A stretch of 64,000 nt of DNA, taken from contig VXAY01001307.1 in NCBI GenBank assembly GCA_013399855.1, positions 874,389 through 938,388 on the forward strand. The letters run 5' to 3'. Source of the DNA: Oxyruncus cristatus. Lineage: Eukaryota > Chordata > Aves > Passeriformes > Cotingidae. Position numbers and translations under genes: made by a program. A model generated the notes under the pieces. It saw nothing but the letters and a program-made list of their open reading frames with translations, was not told the DNA's origin and did not search any database. This document shows positions 1 through 11,131 of the stretch, piece after piece (the stretch's first letter is position 1; each line of letters begins with the position of its first letter).

Positions 1-1103
1 GTATTTCTTTCGCAGTTCTTTATTATTTTTATTCTTTATTATTATTTTTCCAAGAGTTCACCCCTGGCACCCCTGACTGGCCCCTGCTTTACTGAGGCCT
101 CTTTCTTCCAGCCAGCACCAGGATTACGAGCAGCTCTGAACTCCATCCAAAGCTTTAAAACAAAGCTGCCAAACTGCCTGCAGGGTCGCCCTCAGTGGCC
201 CATGTTCCATCTGGGAGTGGGATATCCCAGACCTTTTTTAGCACTTGTGTGGATCCAGTAACCCTGTTTCACCTGACACGTTTTTTTTTTTCCCCCTATT
301 ATACTTTTTCTGCTGGGATAACAGAGAAGTGTCTCTTTGTGTCTTTGTAACCATCCTTTCATGGCCCAGAAAGTCATGCCAGGGAGATGATTTCTGTCCT
401 AAAGGTATCCTGATGGGGGCACTGTGAAAAAGAAGGGTTTCTTCTTTAGATCTCCTCTGTCTTCATGATGACGATGATGCATCTCTCTGTGAACGTGACG
501 AAGTTGCACTTGTTGTGGGAAGGTTGGGGACTATGGCTGTGAGCAACAAAACTGAGGGGTAACCAAAAGTACTTCATGCACAGGGAAACTTGTTGAAATA
601 GGACCATGATCAGTTAATAACTGATGCTGGAGTGTAGATGATGTGTTGATGCAGATTCTATCAAGCAAGAGATGGTGAGTCAAGGCATCCTGTGGATAAC
701 AGCACTGCTGTTCTCTTCTCTCCCTTTCCACTGCAGCTTGCCCAGGATAGAAAGAAAGGGGAGAATAGGCAGGGAGAGACTCCCAGATAGTTCCATTAAC
801 TGTGGGTAATAAAAACCCAAAGTGTCTGGCACACAGAAAAATTTCCAGAAACAGATGGTGGGAAGAGAAATGAATGGGAATTGGCAGCACACTCGGAGTA
901 ACCCCAGTCTCATGAAAGCAGGGAAAGAGAAAGAAAAATAATCACCGTGTACCACATTGAAGTGACCACAGGGAATCTCTTCATTTGCTGGAAGGCTTCC
1001 CAAATCCAGTCTCTGGAAGCCTGGCATGTAAATTAACACTGCTGAGGATGCCATCTAGTCCAGGGCCTTGTGGTGTAGAGTGAACACCTCTCTGGAGTGT
1101 GTA

Positions 1104-1149
1104 TTATCAACACCAGTGCATGGTGCTTTCCATGCACTGGTGTTGATAA
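1104..1149. repeat. Perfect inverted repeat (20-bp arms, 6-base loop)
   Basis: The left arm TTATCAACACCAGTGCATGG (1104-1123) is followed by the loop TGCTTT (1124-1129) and the exact reverse complement of the arm (1130-1149). All 20 base pairs match, and pairing does not continue into the flanks. A transcript would form a 46-nt snap-back hairpin, which is shorter than a usual microRNA precursor. It could be a templated (fold-back) duplication or a recently formed palindrome. It lies about 19 kb upstream of SPNS2, with no recognised repeat around it. Confidence 0.9.
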
Positions 1150-1761
1150 ACCCTGACTGGTTTCCTTTCTGGGAAAGTGCAGTGAAAAAGATTATTCCCT
1201 TCAAATTATTTACATGCATCCATTATGATTTCAGAGGGAACAGCAAGATTGCAATTAAATTTATCCTTGCCAGCATTAAACTCCAAAACAATCGTGTCAA
1301 AATAGATCTGAACAGGAGTCCCCCAAGACGGTGAAAAACGAGGAGGAAATGGTTTATACATTCCTAATTGTGGCTGTTGGCTTTGGTCCCCTTCTGCGTC
1401 TCTGTGCTGAAGAACTGTACACGTTGAACAGCAGGATCCCCTCAGATTGCTGGCAGCAATCTCCCCCCAGAAAACTCCTCCATGCACTCGGTAGGTCCTT
1501 CTCCCAGACTGTTTTTCTTTTCAGGAATTACTGTAGAGAGTTACATGGAGGCAGGCGTTTGCATAGGACTTGGAGGAGCCCTGTTCTGCTATAACCTTCC
1601 CATGGGACAGTGTTGAGCCTCTTAAACCCAGTTCTGAGTTCCTGAGGCCCCTCCTTCCCTCCCCGGTACAGCAGAGCCGTGCTCAGCGTGGGTTGGGCCT
1701 CACTGCTAAACAGGGGACACCGATGTCACGGGGGGAATTCATCCAAGGACAGGGCAGGGAG

Positions 1762-1860
1762 AGCCACAGAACACTCGGAGCTGGAAGGGACTCACAAGGA
1801 CCAGCAGAGCCCAACTCCTGGCCCTGCACAGGGACAGCCCCAAGAATCTCCCCCTGTGGT
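1762..1860 (-). mobile_element. CR1 LINE 3' end fragment
   Basis: Read on the + strand, the segment begins with CACAGAA and continues through GAGCTGGAAGGGACTCACAA, then AGCCCAACTCCTGGCCCTGCACAGGGACA. This is the reverse complement of the avian CR1 3' untranslated region. The element is therefore on the minus strand, truncated to roughly 100 bases and diverged from the family consensus as I remember it. No target-site duplication was resolved. Confidence 0.85.
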
Positions 1861-4800
1861 GAAGGTAATGAGCCCTGAGTAAAGAACAGGGGGACAACGA
1901 GGTTTAGTGACAAACAATGGGCTATGAGCAGTGGCGTTTGCTGAAGCTTTAATGACTGAGATCCGTGTTCCCATTATTAGGGGCATTCAGGAAAATCCCC
2001 TGCTCGTCTCAGAGAAGGTGTCTGACTGTGAAGAGGGAGGCCAGTGGGAGTCTTTCTGTAGATGTGATGAGTGGATCAGACCCTGGGTCTCTATGGCGAT
2101 TTATAGCAGTGAAATCTTACCAGCAGCATTAACTGAGCTGATTCTGCAGATCCTCTTTGGGAAATCAAGGTATCTGCTGCCTAGTTAAATGTGCACAGCC
2201 CACCCTAAACCTCCTGCAAAGGCTGCTGAAGGGAGGGATGCTAAACCCTAACAGGTGTGGATGATGTATCCTGAATATTCAGGGTTAAACTTAAATTCAA
2301 GTTAGGAACAGATTTTGATGTCCCATTAAGTGGTGCCATTGGAGCTCATTGCAGTGGTGACATTTCTATTTGCCCCTCACTCAGGTATGTAAAAAAACAT
2401 ATAAATAACTGATGCTACTTTTAACCCAAATGAATAATTTTTCATCGCCTAAAGCAGTGTCTTGAGGGGGAAAAAAAGGAGCAGAAAAGCAAACTGGACT
2501 CGTGTTAAAATCTCTCTTGGCCTTAAATCTGAGACTGGTTCCTCTCCAAAGGCACATGTGGCCAAAGCAGCCCTGCAACAACAAACCAGGGCAGGATGGA
2601 TTTTAGGAAGAGGCAAGTGAATCTCAGGGTTTCTGCACACCATAGAGGGCAGTTCTGAGAGGGAAAGGGGACTGAGGGGCAGTTGCCAAGTTCTGGACAT
2701 CCAAATCCAAGAGCTGGGGAAAGCACAGTCCAGGCTGGCCACAGCATCAGGACAGGTATGGACAGTGTCAGCTGGAAATGCCGGGAAGGCTCTGGCTGTG
2801 CTTCCACTCTGCAAACCTGAGCTGAGGATCAGTTTGTGAGGTGAAAACCTTACCTTTGAGGACAATATGGTGGTTCTTACCCACCTGGACGGGGTGGGGA
2901 GAAGAGAGCTGAAAACACCAATCTCTTCTGGGAATGTTCATGGAGGAAGACAGGCTAATAAAATGCACTGCTGTAAAATGAACACTTTTAACCAACTCTA
3001 TTCCTGTGGAAAAGCTGGAATACTTTGCACTCCTCCATGCACCCTCTCTCTGTGGCTTGGGTGGTTTAGTTTTTTCCATATCTGGTGCTCAGTGGTACCT
3101 GCCAAGCCCTGTGTGACACCGGGGGTTCTGCAGGTGTGTGACTGATGTGCAGCTCAAAGCAAACTGGATGGCTGTGTCTCTTTTATTCTGATATCAGGAA
3201 ATGTATTTTATAGTGGAAGATAATTTCTCTTTGCCTCAAGGAACAGCGTGGTGCCAGGAGCAGGGAGTGGTTGAAAGACTGGTTGCAAAGAAATTTAGGT
3301 GAAAATTTTTGTCCTCTTCCCATTCACAAATGGATCCTCATCCTGGCAAATGGTTTTATTCTTAGCATTACTGCCAAGTGCATACAGGGCTCCTGCTGAT
3401 ACCCTGATGTTCTAGACATCACCTGGAAGGGCTCTGAAGGTAGCCTGGGATCTGCTTTTTGGCTGAAGCTCCAGACTTGAAGCTGGGAAGGAGAGCAGGT
3501 CCTTGGAGTTAAAAATAACAGGGAAGACCTGCTTTGTCTTTTACTGAGCAATAAAACACCTTTTCTAGGTTCTTTCCCCCACCTTTCTCTTGCTATTTAA
3601 AGCACCCTCTGTACAAGGAGATTATGGGAAATCCATTTCTAAGTCAATGGCAAATGATGAGCCGTTGCCCACCTGGAATTATTCCTGGTTAGACCCAGCA
3701 GAGTCGATTCCTGCTGTAATCTTTCCCACATGTTGGCACGGCCATGCTTGTGTCACACAGCGGTGGGGGCTGAGGCACAACGACCTTGGAGGTGTCCTTG
3801 TAAGCACTGCGTTAATTCAGTACAGAAACTGGATATCGTGCACGTCCTGGCTCAAGTCTTAGGGCTTCCTAAAGCATCCAGACTTCACCGGCTGTCCTGC
3901 ACAACAGGGCGTTGTGTGTCTCCTCCCAAAGCCCAAACCTAAAGCATGAGGTGCTTTTGTCCCTTTACCCGAGCAAGGATATTTCATTGGCATCACGTGA
4001 GCGTTACAGGAACGTGGATGTTTGAACTGGCTGCTGCTGTGCTGGGGCAGTCTCTGAGGACACTGGCCCAGGAGCTGCTGCCCCTCGGTTCTCTGGGTTT
4101 GTAGGGCACCTCCTGAATTCCTCCCTTCCCATGTTTAGTCTGGAGGAGGAACAGACCAACCCCTTCAAAACCTGCATGTGCTTGAGCTTGGAAAGGCTAA
4201 GCCAAGGTTAATGTTCCCCCTGAAAACCTTCTTTGCTTTCTGCAGGAAGAGGCTCACAAACAGTAAAAACAAACCAGGCTTGTCCAGCTGCAAACATCAT
4301 TTGGAGGCTGTCAGGATTCAGGTCCTGTTGAGACACTTGTTCTCACCACAGAAAGAAGCCCTCAGCGCTGTGGCCAGAACTGGCAGAGTCACTTCTCACT
4401 TCGGCTGAGTCACTCTTCTCTTCGGACAAAGCCTAAGCCACTAGAGGTCAGGGGAGGGATGGACAGGAAGATCTGAAAACGGGAGGTAAGGAGAGAATTT
4501 GCCAGGGAAGGCATTTTCTTCCATGCCTGCATCACGTAGGTGAATTTTTAGAGCCTGATTTTTAGACAGTCCCCTGGGGAAAGCACAGAAGTGTTATTGG
4601 CATTTGACATCTTTATTCTGCCCTTGGCCGTGCTACAGCCTCACAGTGACACCTTTAGCAGGTGATCTGATTGCTCTGTGCCACAGCCCCCATCTGCCAC
4701 CTGAGGATTCCTGCTGCACCTTGTGTTCTCCTGACTCCCACAGAGCACCACGTGGCAGGGGCTGTTTTTCACCAGTTGGGAAGAAGGGGCCCCACCATCC

Positions 4801-6469
4801 AGTGGGGCAGACCCAAATGTGGACAACTCACCACCTCTTTTATCTCCAAGCATTTCCTCCACCTAGAAGGAATATTTGCAAACTAACCTGGCCTGAGGTT
4901 GGGCTGAGGGCTGCCTGGCTTTGATGAAAGGTTTACCACATGCTGTCTTCTGATTTTTTCCTATTTTCGCTTTTCATGAGGAGCTTGTCGGCTACACGCA
5001 GAGAAGTCAGTCTGTGGTTGTCAGATGAGCTCCCACAGGACTGGGACACTTGGTCCTTGTGGCGCTGTGCCCATAGGTGAGCCGGCGCTGGCAGGTGACC
5101 CTCCGCCAGGAGAGGGAGCTGCCTGCCCTGGGAAGGAGCAGGCGCGGCGGTGTGGTTGGTTATCCGGGAACGCGGGACCCGGCAGTGCCCTGTCCCACCC
5201 CTCCCTGCAGAGGGACAGTTTGTCACCTGCACCTTCGAGGGCTGGAAGGAGGCCCGGAGGAAAGGGAAGCAGCGAATATGAACAGGTCTTGCACGGGCCT
5301 TTGTCAGGGCTGAGACAGGTGTTTGTTCCCACCGTTGTCCGTGGAGCCAACGGGGCTCTAATGGAAGTGACTGGTGTTCTCTTTGCCTGCCTGGGATGGC
5401 CACAACAGAATCAGTGGGCTCAGGATACTGCAGGGGTTTAGCTTTGGGAACCCAGAAAACATGGGAAAGGAGTGCCAGCATTCGCCAGGATATGCATTTA
5501 AACTGCTGTGACTGAGCTGGTGTAACAACAGTCTTCACTACACAAATACTTCCAAATTGCTCTGAGCATCTCCTCCCCCCACCCCCTGCTCTGTTTTTTT
5601 TTGTTCTGATGCTTTTTAGAAGGAATTTGGGCTGATCAGGAAAGCCTGACTTGTGTTCCAGGCCGAGCACGGCCGTGAGGGCAGCACAGGGTTCCACCCA
5701 GGGGAACATTCCCGGTGAAGGTGTGCTCTGCACCTGCTCTGCCTCCCAGGCTGAGCACTCTGCTCCTGCATCTCAGACAGGGTACATCCTCCAGGCCTCC
5801 TGGGGGCTGGGAAACGAAAGGTGAGGAAGCATCGCAGGGGGTTTTAAGGTTGAGTCACGTGTGCTGAGGATCTGGGACTTTCTGATGCGTCTGCTTGCTC
5901 ACTGTGTTCTGCAAGAAACAGAGCGTTTCCTTGTTCCCACAAGGTGGTTTGATTACAATACTCAAAGCCTTCTTCCCCCCTTCCCCCTGTTCTATGCTAA
6001 TAGGACTGTGACCTGTCCCCTGGGGCTGGAGGAAAATACTTCACATATTTTTCCCGTCACTGCGCCTGTGCCGTAACTCTCAGCCCTGCCTGGGGCAGGA
6101 GGAGCCCCTTCCAGCTGCCCAGGGAGCTCTTGTGAACGGTGTTTTAGGGGTGGTGGTGTCAGGGAAAGACTCCGGCTCTTGTAGGACTGATGGCAAGCAC
6201 ACTTTTTAAGCAGCGCTTGCAGCTCAGAGGAGTATTAGGCACGTGTGAATGACTGCACCCACAGCTCAGCCTTAGCGCTGCTCATTCTCCATCTGCTCCG
6301 AGCAAGATCTAGGAAAGCCGCCAGGAAAACATAGTGGTAAATAATGTTTCTATTGCACCTGCCATCAGCGACTCGCAAAGTGTTTCGCGAGCTCTGCTGA
6401 AGTCCTGCTGCCGCCAGGAGACCGGGAGCACGTTCTTGGTGCTTTCTGCTAATGTGCAAACCGGGAGGT

Positions 6470-6790
6470 GCGAGGAGCGGGGTTAAGGCCGGGCGGCGCG
6501 GCCCCGCTGCAGTCTAGCTCTGCTTCCAGGCTTGCAGCGTGAGCTCGGCTACGGGAGGAGCGTGGAAAATTAGCTGGATGCCTCCCGGCAATGTGAAGAA
6601 TCTGGAAGTGCTACCAGGCTGCTCAGTGAGGTAAAAACGCGGCAATGACAGAAATGTTTGTGCTCCTGGGCTTGTTCTACCTCGACCGATCACGGGGCGG
6701 GACCCTGCGCCTTCCTCCGCCCGCCGGGACGGGGGCGCTGCCCCGCTGGGACCGCGGCAGCAATCGGGGATCGCTGCCTGGCAGGGAGGG
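6470..6790. promoter_or_regulatory. Small CpG-rich patch upstream of SPNS2
   Basis: This 0.3-kb stretch is visibly richer in CpG than its surroundings, with runs such as GGCCGGGCGGCGCGGCCCCGC near 6488 and CCGCCCGCCGGGACGGGGGC near 6717. It resembles a small CpG island, about 14 kb upstream of SPNS2 exon 1. It could mark a promoter of an unannotated or non-coding transcript, an alternative 5' exon or a distal enhancer. Open frames across it (about 60 to 100 codons on each strand) resemble no protein I know. Boundaries are by eye. Confidence 0.45.
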
Positions 6791-9700
6791 CGTGACGTTT
6801 TGTGACTCTCCTGCACTTTCTTTTATCTAATATTCAAATATTTCAACTGGAACTCCTGGCTGCTTCTCTGCTCCTGCATGTAAATCCGCAGCTGGAAGAT
6901 GTTTGGTCCTTGCAACAGGTCCCGTGCCAGTGGCTTGCTTTGACTCGCTCCCGGTGCTTTGAAACGAAAGCCTCCCGGCACAGCAGACCGTGTGTCACCG
7001 CGGTGCCACAAGCAGCATCCTGCTCCCAAAGGTCAGGGAGTCAGGCCCTCAGCGCTGTGCAGACAACAGAAGTCCCCGAACAGAGAAATCATGGTTAAAA
7101 AAAAAAAAAAACAGAAAAATACAAGCGAAGATACTGATGTGAAAGGCCTGGACTAAGCAGTGTGGCACCCAAAGGTGTGAGGAGCGTGGGCTGGCAGCAG
7201 GAAGCCCGTGGGTTCTGTGCTTTATCCAAGCTCATGTCACAGAAGGTGGGCAGCAGCCTGTGGGGAGCTGGTTCAGAGGGAATTCTCTGTCCTTCTGGAT
7301 ACTAAAATTATTTTTTAAGTTGCCTGTGAACAAGCAAGCCTTCCAGGGGCTTACCTGTGCAAAGCCTTGCACTTGTTTGGCCTCATTTTCTGGCCATGTA
7401 TCCACCAAAGTGGTCTTTCTTATCTCTTTGGGGACACTTTACTCTTACTGGGTGACTGCTGAACGGAGGAAGAAAGGAGTGAAGTGGCTCGTGCAGGGAC
7501 AGCCATGGAATCTGTCAGAACTGCTTTTATTTGTCTGCTATCATTTTTGCTGATGCTGTGCCAAAACCGCACCTCTTCAGTGAGCTGGTTACGTGGAGCA
7601 GGGCATTCTGATGGCCCGGAGTCAGCTCGGGGTTTGCTTCCTATAAAACTAGTTTTTCCTCACCCTCTTGGTGATAACTGACAAAAGCAAATCAGCTCTT
7701 ACCTGTGAGACCCAAACAAGCTGTAGATCAGCGTGGGAGGAGGATGTTTCCAAGGGCTTGGGAGGAAAGCAATTTAAGAAGTCAGTTACCTAAGGATGTT
7801 GGTTTTATGGCACGCTCCTCCATGGGCTGGATGGGGCGGGCAGGGCTATTCCCATGGTGCTTAGATGTGAGAAAGTTCACTGCATTCCAACACCCGTTCC
7901 TCAGGGAGTTCAGTCCCCCAAAAATCAGGGAAAACCCACACGCTAAAAATACTTGTATGGAGAAGAAAACCCACAGCACATTCATGTGGTATCAAGGGCC
8001 AGCTGCTTTGTGGTGATCAAAGTGCTGCGGCTTGTGTATTGTGAAGGACTTTGCGGTTCAACAGGTTGTGGTTTGTTCCGAGGGAAAGATGTGGCAGCTT
8101 TTTTCAACAGTAATATTTCCAAGGCCTTGGTTTTGCTTTCATAAGCAAAAGCTGAAGATTTAGATTCAAGGGTATCACTGAGCCTATTTTTCATAGTGGT
8201 AGAAAGTGGATGGATCAACGGTGATGATAAAATCAGCTTTCCCAGCTTTTCCCTTCTGGCTAGGGCACAGTCTAACACTCATGCAAACAGAACTAAAGGC
8301 AGGCACTGGATCATTTGTTTGTTCCAGCATAAGAGGTTGGCTCTGTGGGGTAGTTTCAAACTTCTCAATCTTCTCTGCAACTTGGATGTTGTGTGAATTG
8401 TTTCTCTGAAATCCATCTACATACAAGAAAATTCCAAGCACGACAACTGCTCCCCTTTCTGTCTTGTGCTCAGGACAGGGCAGGGGGTAAGGAACCAGGA
8501 GGGCCAGCATGGATAAAAGGTTCTGCCTGTTGGTGCTGGAAGGCTTCTCCCTTTAATTAGAATTATATCTGCATAACATCTCAGTGGTGTTATTAGGGAG
8601 CCAGGTATTGCTGGGGACTATCACACAAACCACCCAGATAATAGACTGGAGAGCAAATGCTCATCAGTGTGAGGTCAGACAGCCCTGGATATAATATCTA
8701 ATGGATTTTCCTCATCAAAATATGCCTGAATCAACAAGGGATGATAGGGCTTCAAAAATGATTCTTCCAAGTGTTAATGATATGGTAAAGAGGTTGCTGA
8801 AAAACATTCTGCTGGCTGGGGTGATCACAGATTGATTTTATTTAAATTAACTGAAAGGATAAACAAAAGTAGGTTTGCTATTCAGGTTTTCTGTTTCAAA
8901 GGGAGAACTGATTAGGGGAACCAACATACTTGAATATGGAAAAGGTCTGGGATTTCTTTGTCAGCTGTTGTAGAATTATTGCCAGGATCTTACCTGAGTA
9001 CAGAATTCTCCACCCCAGCCTTCTGAAAGAAGGGAATGGAGGAAAAAGTGTTTGAACAGATTTGCCCTTTGAGAATAGAACTACACAGGTGGAGAAGAGG
9101 GATACAACCAGTGAAATGAGCTGAGGGCAGAAAGTAATGGTGTTCCTAACAATACATGGGATCTTATTCAATATTTGTAATGATTTACATTCATGGAGAA
9201 TTGGGAAATGTGATGGAATTGAAGTGGATAAAATGGAGCGAGACAAAACAGGATGATGAGCCCACAGACCAAGAGGGATTTCTGCTGGACACAGCAGGTG
9301 GGGGCACTGACCTGGGGAGAAGGATGTGAGGGCCAGCCAAGGGCTGGATCCGACCTGCCAGGTGGGAAAAATGCAACTGCAGTTCTAGTAGTAGGGAAGG
9401 ATAAGGGGGTATTGGTGATTGTACAAAGCAGGAATGAAATCTCGCCCAGTTTTGCAGGTTCTTAGCTCTGAAACAAGTGCAGTAAAACTTTATCCATTCC
9501 CAGTCACCCCAGGAACCCATCTGATGAGAGAAGGAAAGAGTTCTGCTGTCTATAAATACAGGGCAGGAATGAACGACAGGAAGAGAAACATATTTAAACC
9601 AAAGGGCAGCATTAGTCAAAGAGCAAAAGGGTATGGCTGGGCCAGGCATGAACTTGGTCTGGAAACAAGATAAAAATTTAGAACTCTCAGAACAGGGAAG

Positions 9701-11092
9701 CTTTAAAAGAGTCTCCAAATTGGAGCTGTTAGGGGAGAAGAATCTGATTTTAGAAAATGGAGGCCTGGAAGGCCTTTCCAAAGCCATGTTTTAAGGAGAG
9801 GAGAATGCAGATACACCCAAGCTAGTTGACATTAAAAGCACCAGGTGCCATCAGGAGATAATAACTTCGTTGTAGGTGGCAGGAAACTGAACTGTTATTT
9901 TAGGAGCAGCATTCAGGTGGAGTCTGGTTATCTCCACCAGTGTTTACCAAAGGCCACTCACCTCTATTTTTGTGATAACTGAGAAACTTTCTGGCCAATA
10001 CACATTTTGCTACAACGCTTTCAGACCTGCCTGTGGCTCAGTGTTGAATGTGTCTCCTTCTGGTAGAACATGTGCTGCTGCACCATCATCCCCTCAGAGC
10101 ACAGAGCACGTTTCCTGATTCTACAGCCTGGCCCTAATTCAATTAAAGGAACTGCTGGTGGCAGTTTGTGCAGCTTGTGAATGGCAGGAAAACCTGAGTT
10201 ACAGTTGCATTGAACCAGAACCTCTATTGCAAGGCAAGGACCTCGCTTGCAAAGGGTTTATTTTTAATGTTCTTTACGGTGGTACCGGTGAATGTGTGGG
10301 ATTTGTCAAATAAGCCATAGGATACATCTGTGTGAATATTGCTGCTTGAGTCATTTTAGGAAGTGATGCAGGTTGGAGACCTTGCAATATTCTTCCTGCT
10401 GGGGTGGGTTTTTCCAATATCCAGCCCAGCCCCCTTTGCAGTGAAGTTGTCTGCCAGTGATCTCAGCAGTAAAGTGGGATGGAGCCAGAACTGATCTGTC
10501 AGAACTGATCTGCAGGACCTTGTGTCTGGGATCTGGGGCTCTGAAGGGCACCAGGACTCCTGTAGGTGTCCAGGCAGATGTTCCTGAACAGCAGGAGAGT
10601 GGCAGTTTCCAGTATTACAGGTGCAGACATAGAATTACCTTGTTCCTTCTACCTTGCAGGGTTGTGTGGTTGGTCTTGCTTCAGGTTACATTTCAGGGCG
10701 AGCTCAAATGAGCAGTTGCTATGCTGAGATGCATCTTAGAAGAATTAGGTGCTAAAAAGAGCTGGCTGGAAAGAGCAATCCTGAGAAATTTGTTCTGTTC
10801 TTGAGAGTGAAGCTCTTAAGCAATGCCCTCTAGCTTTGTTCTGACTCTGTAATTCCGTGTTATTTAGCAAAGCTTACAAACCTTGCCCTCTTGCCATGTA
10901 TCAATTGTGGTTCATTCTGTTTTGCAGCAATGAGCACAGAAATAGAGAAGTGATAAGAACAGTTGGCATTTAGGCTCTTCAGTAGCATCACTTGCCACTG
11001 CAGTTAAAGCCTTTTTTTCCTGTCTTTGCACTTGCTCAGAAAGAAAAAAGCATTAGAACAAACAGACAGGCTTGCCCTAAGATTTATTCTTA

Positions 11093-11131
11093 TTATATAT
11101 ATATGTGTGTGTGTGTGGGTATGTATATATA
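11093..11131. repeat. TA/TG dinucleotide microsatellite
   Basis: An interrupted run of TA units passes into six or so TG units and back to TA units. It is a compound alternating purine-pyrimidine tract, short and imperfect, in intergenic DNA. Confidence 0.85.

Larger units (their letters stand above)
1..6469. other. Upstream intergenic DNA, no gene recognised
   Basis: I read both strands for exon-like stretches with splice sites and found none I could match to a protein family. The block contains a perfect hairpin at 1104-1149 and a CR1 fragment at about 1762-1860. Around 5040-5300 the composition becomes GC-richer and frames stay open on both strands, including a 266-codon frame on the minus strand (4933-5733), but its translation is proline/arginine-rich without recognisable domains and I regard it as chance. 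In mammals SPNS3 lies upstream of SPNS2 in the same orientation; I looked for its conserved C-terminal exons here and did not see them. Confidence 0.6.

Noticed and set aside
10486..10513. 14-base near-tandem repeat CAGAACTGATCTG
   Set aside because: Only two short copies; unremarkable replication slippage.
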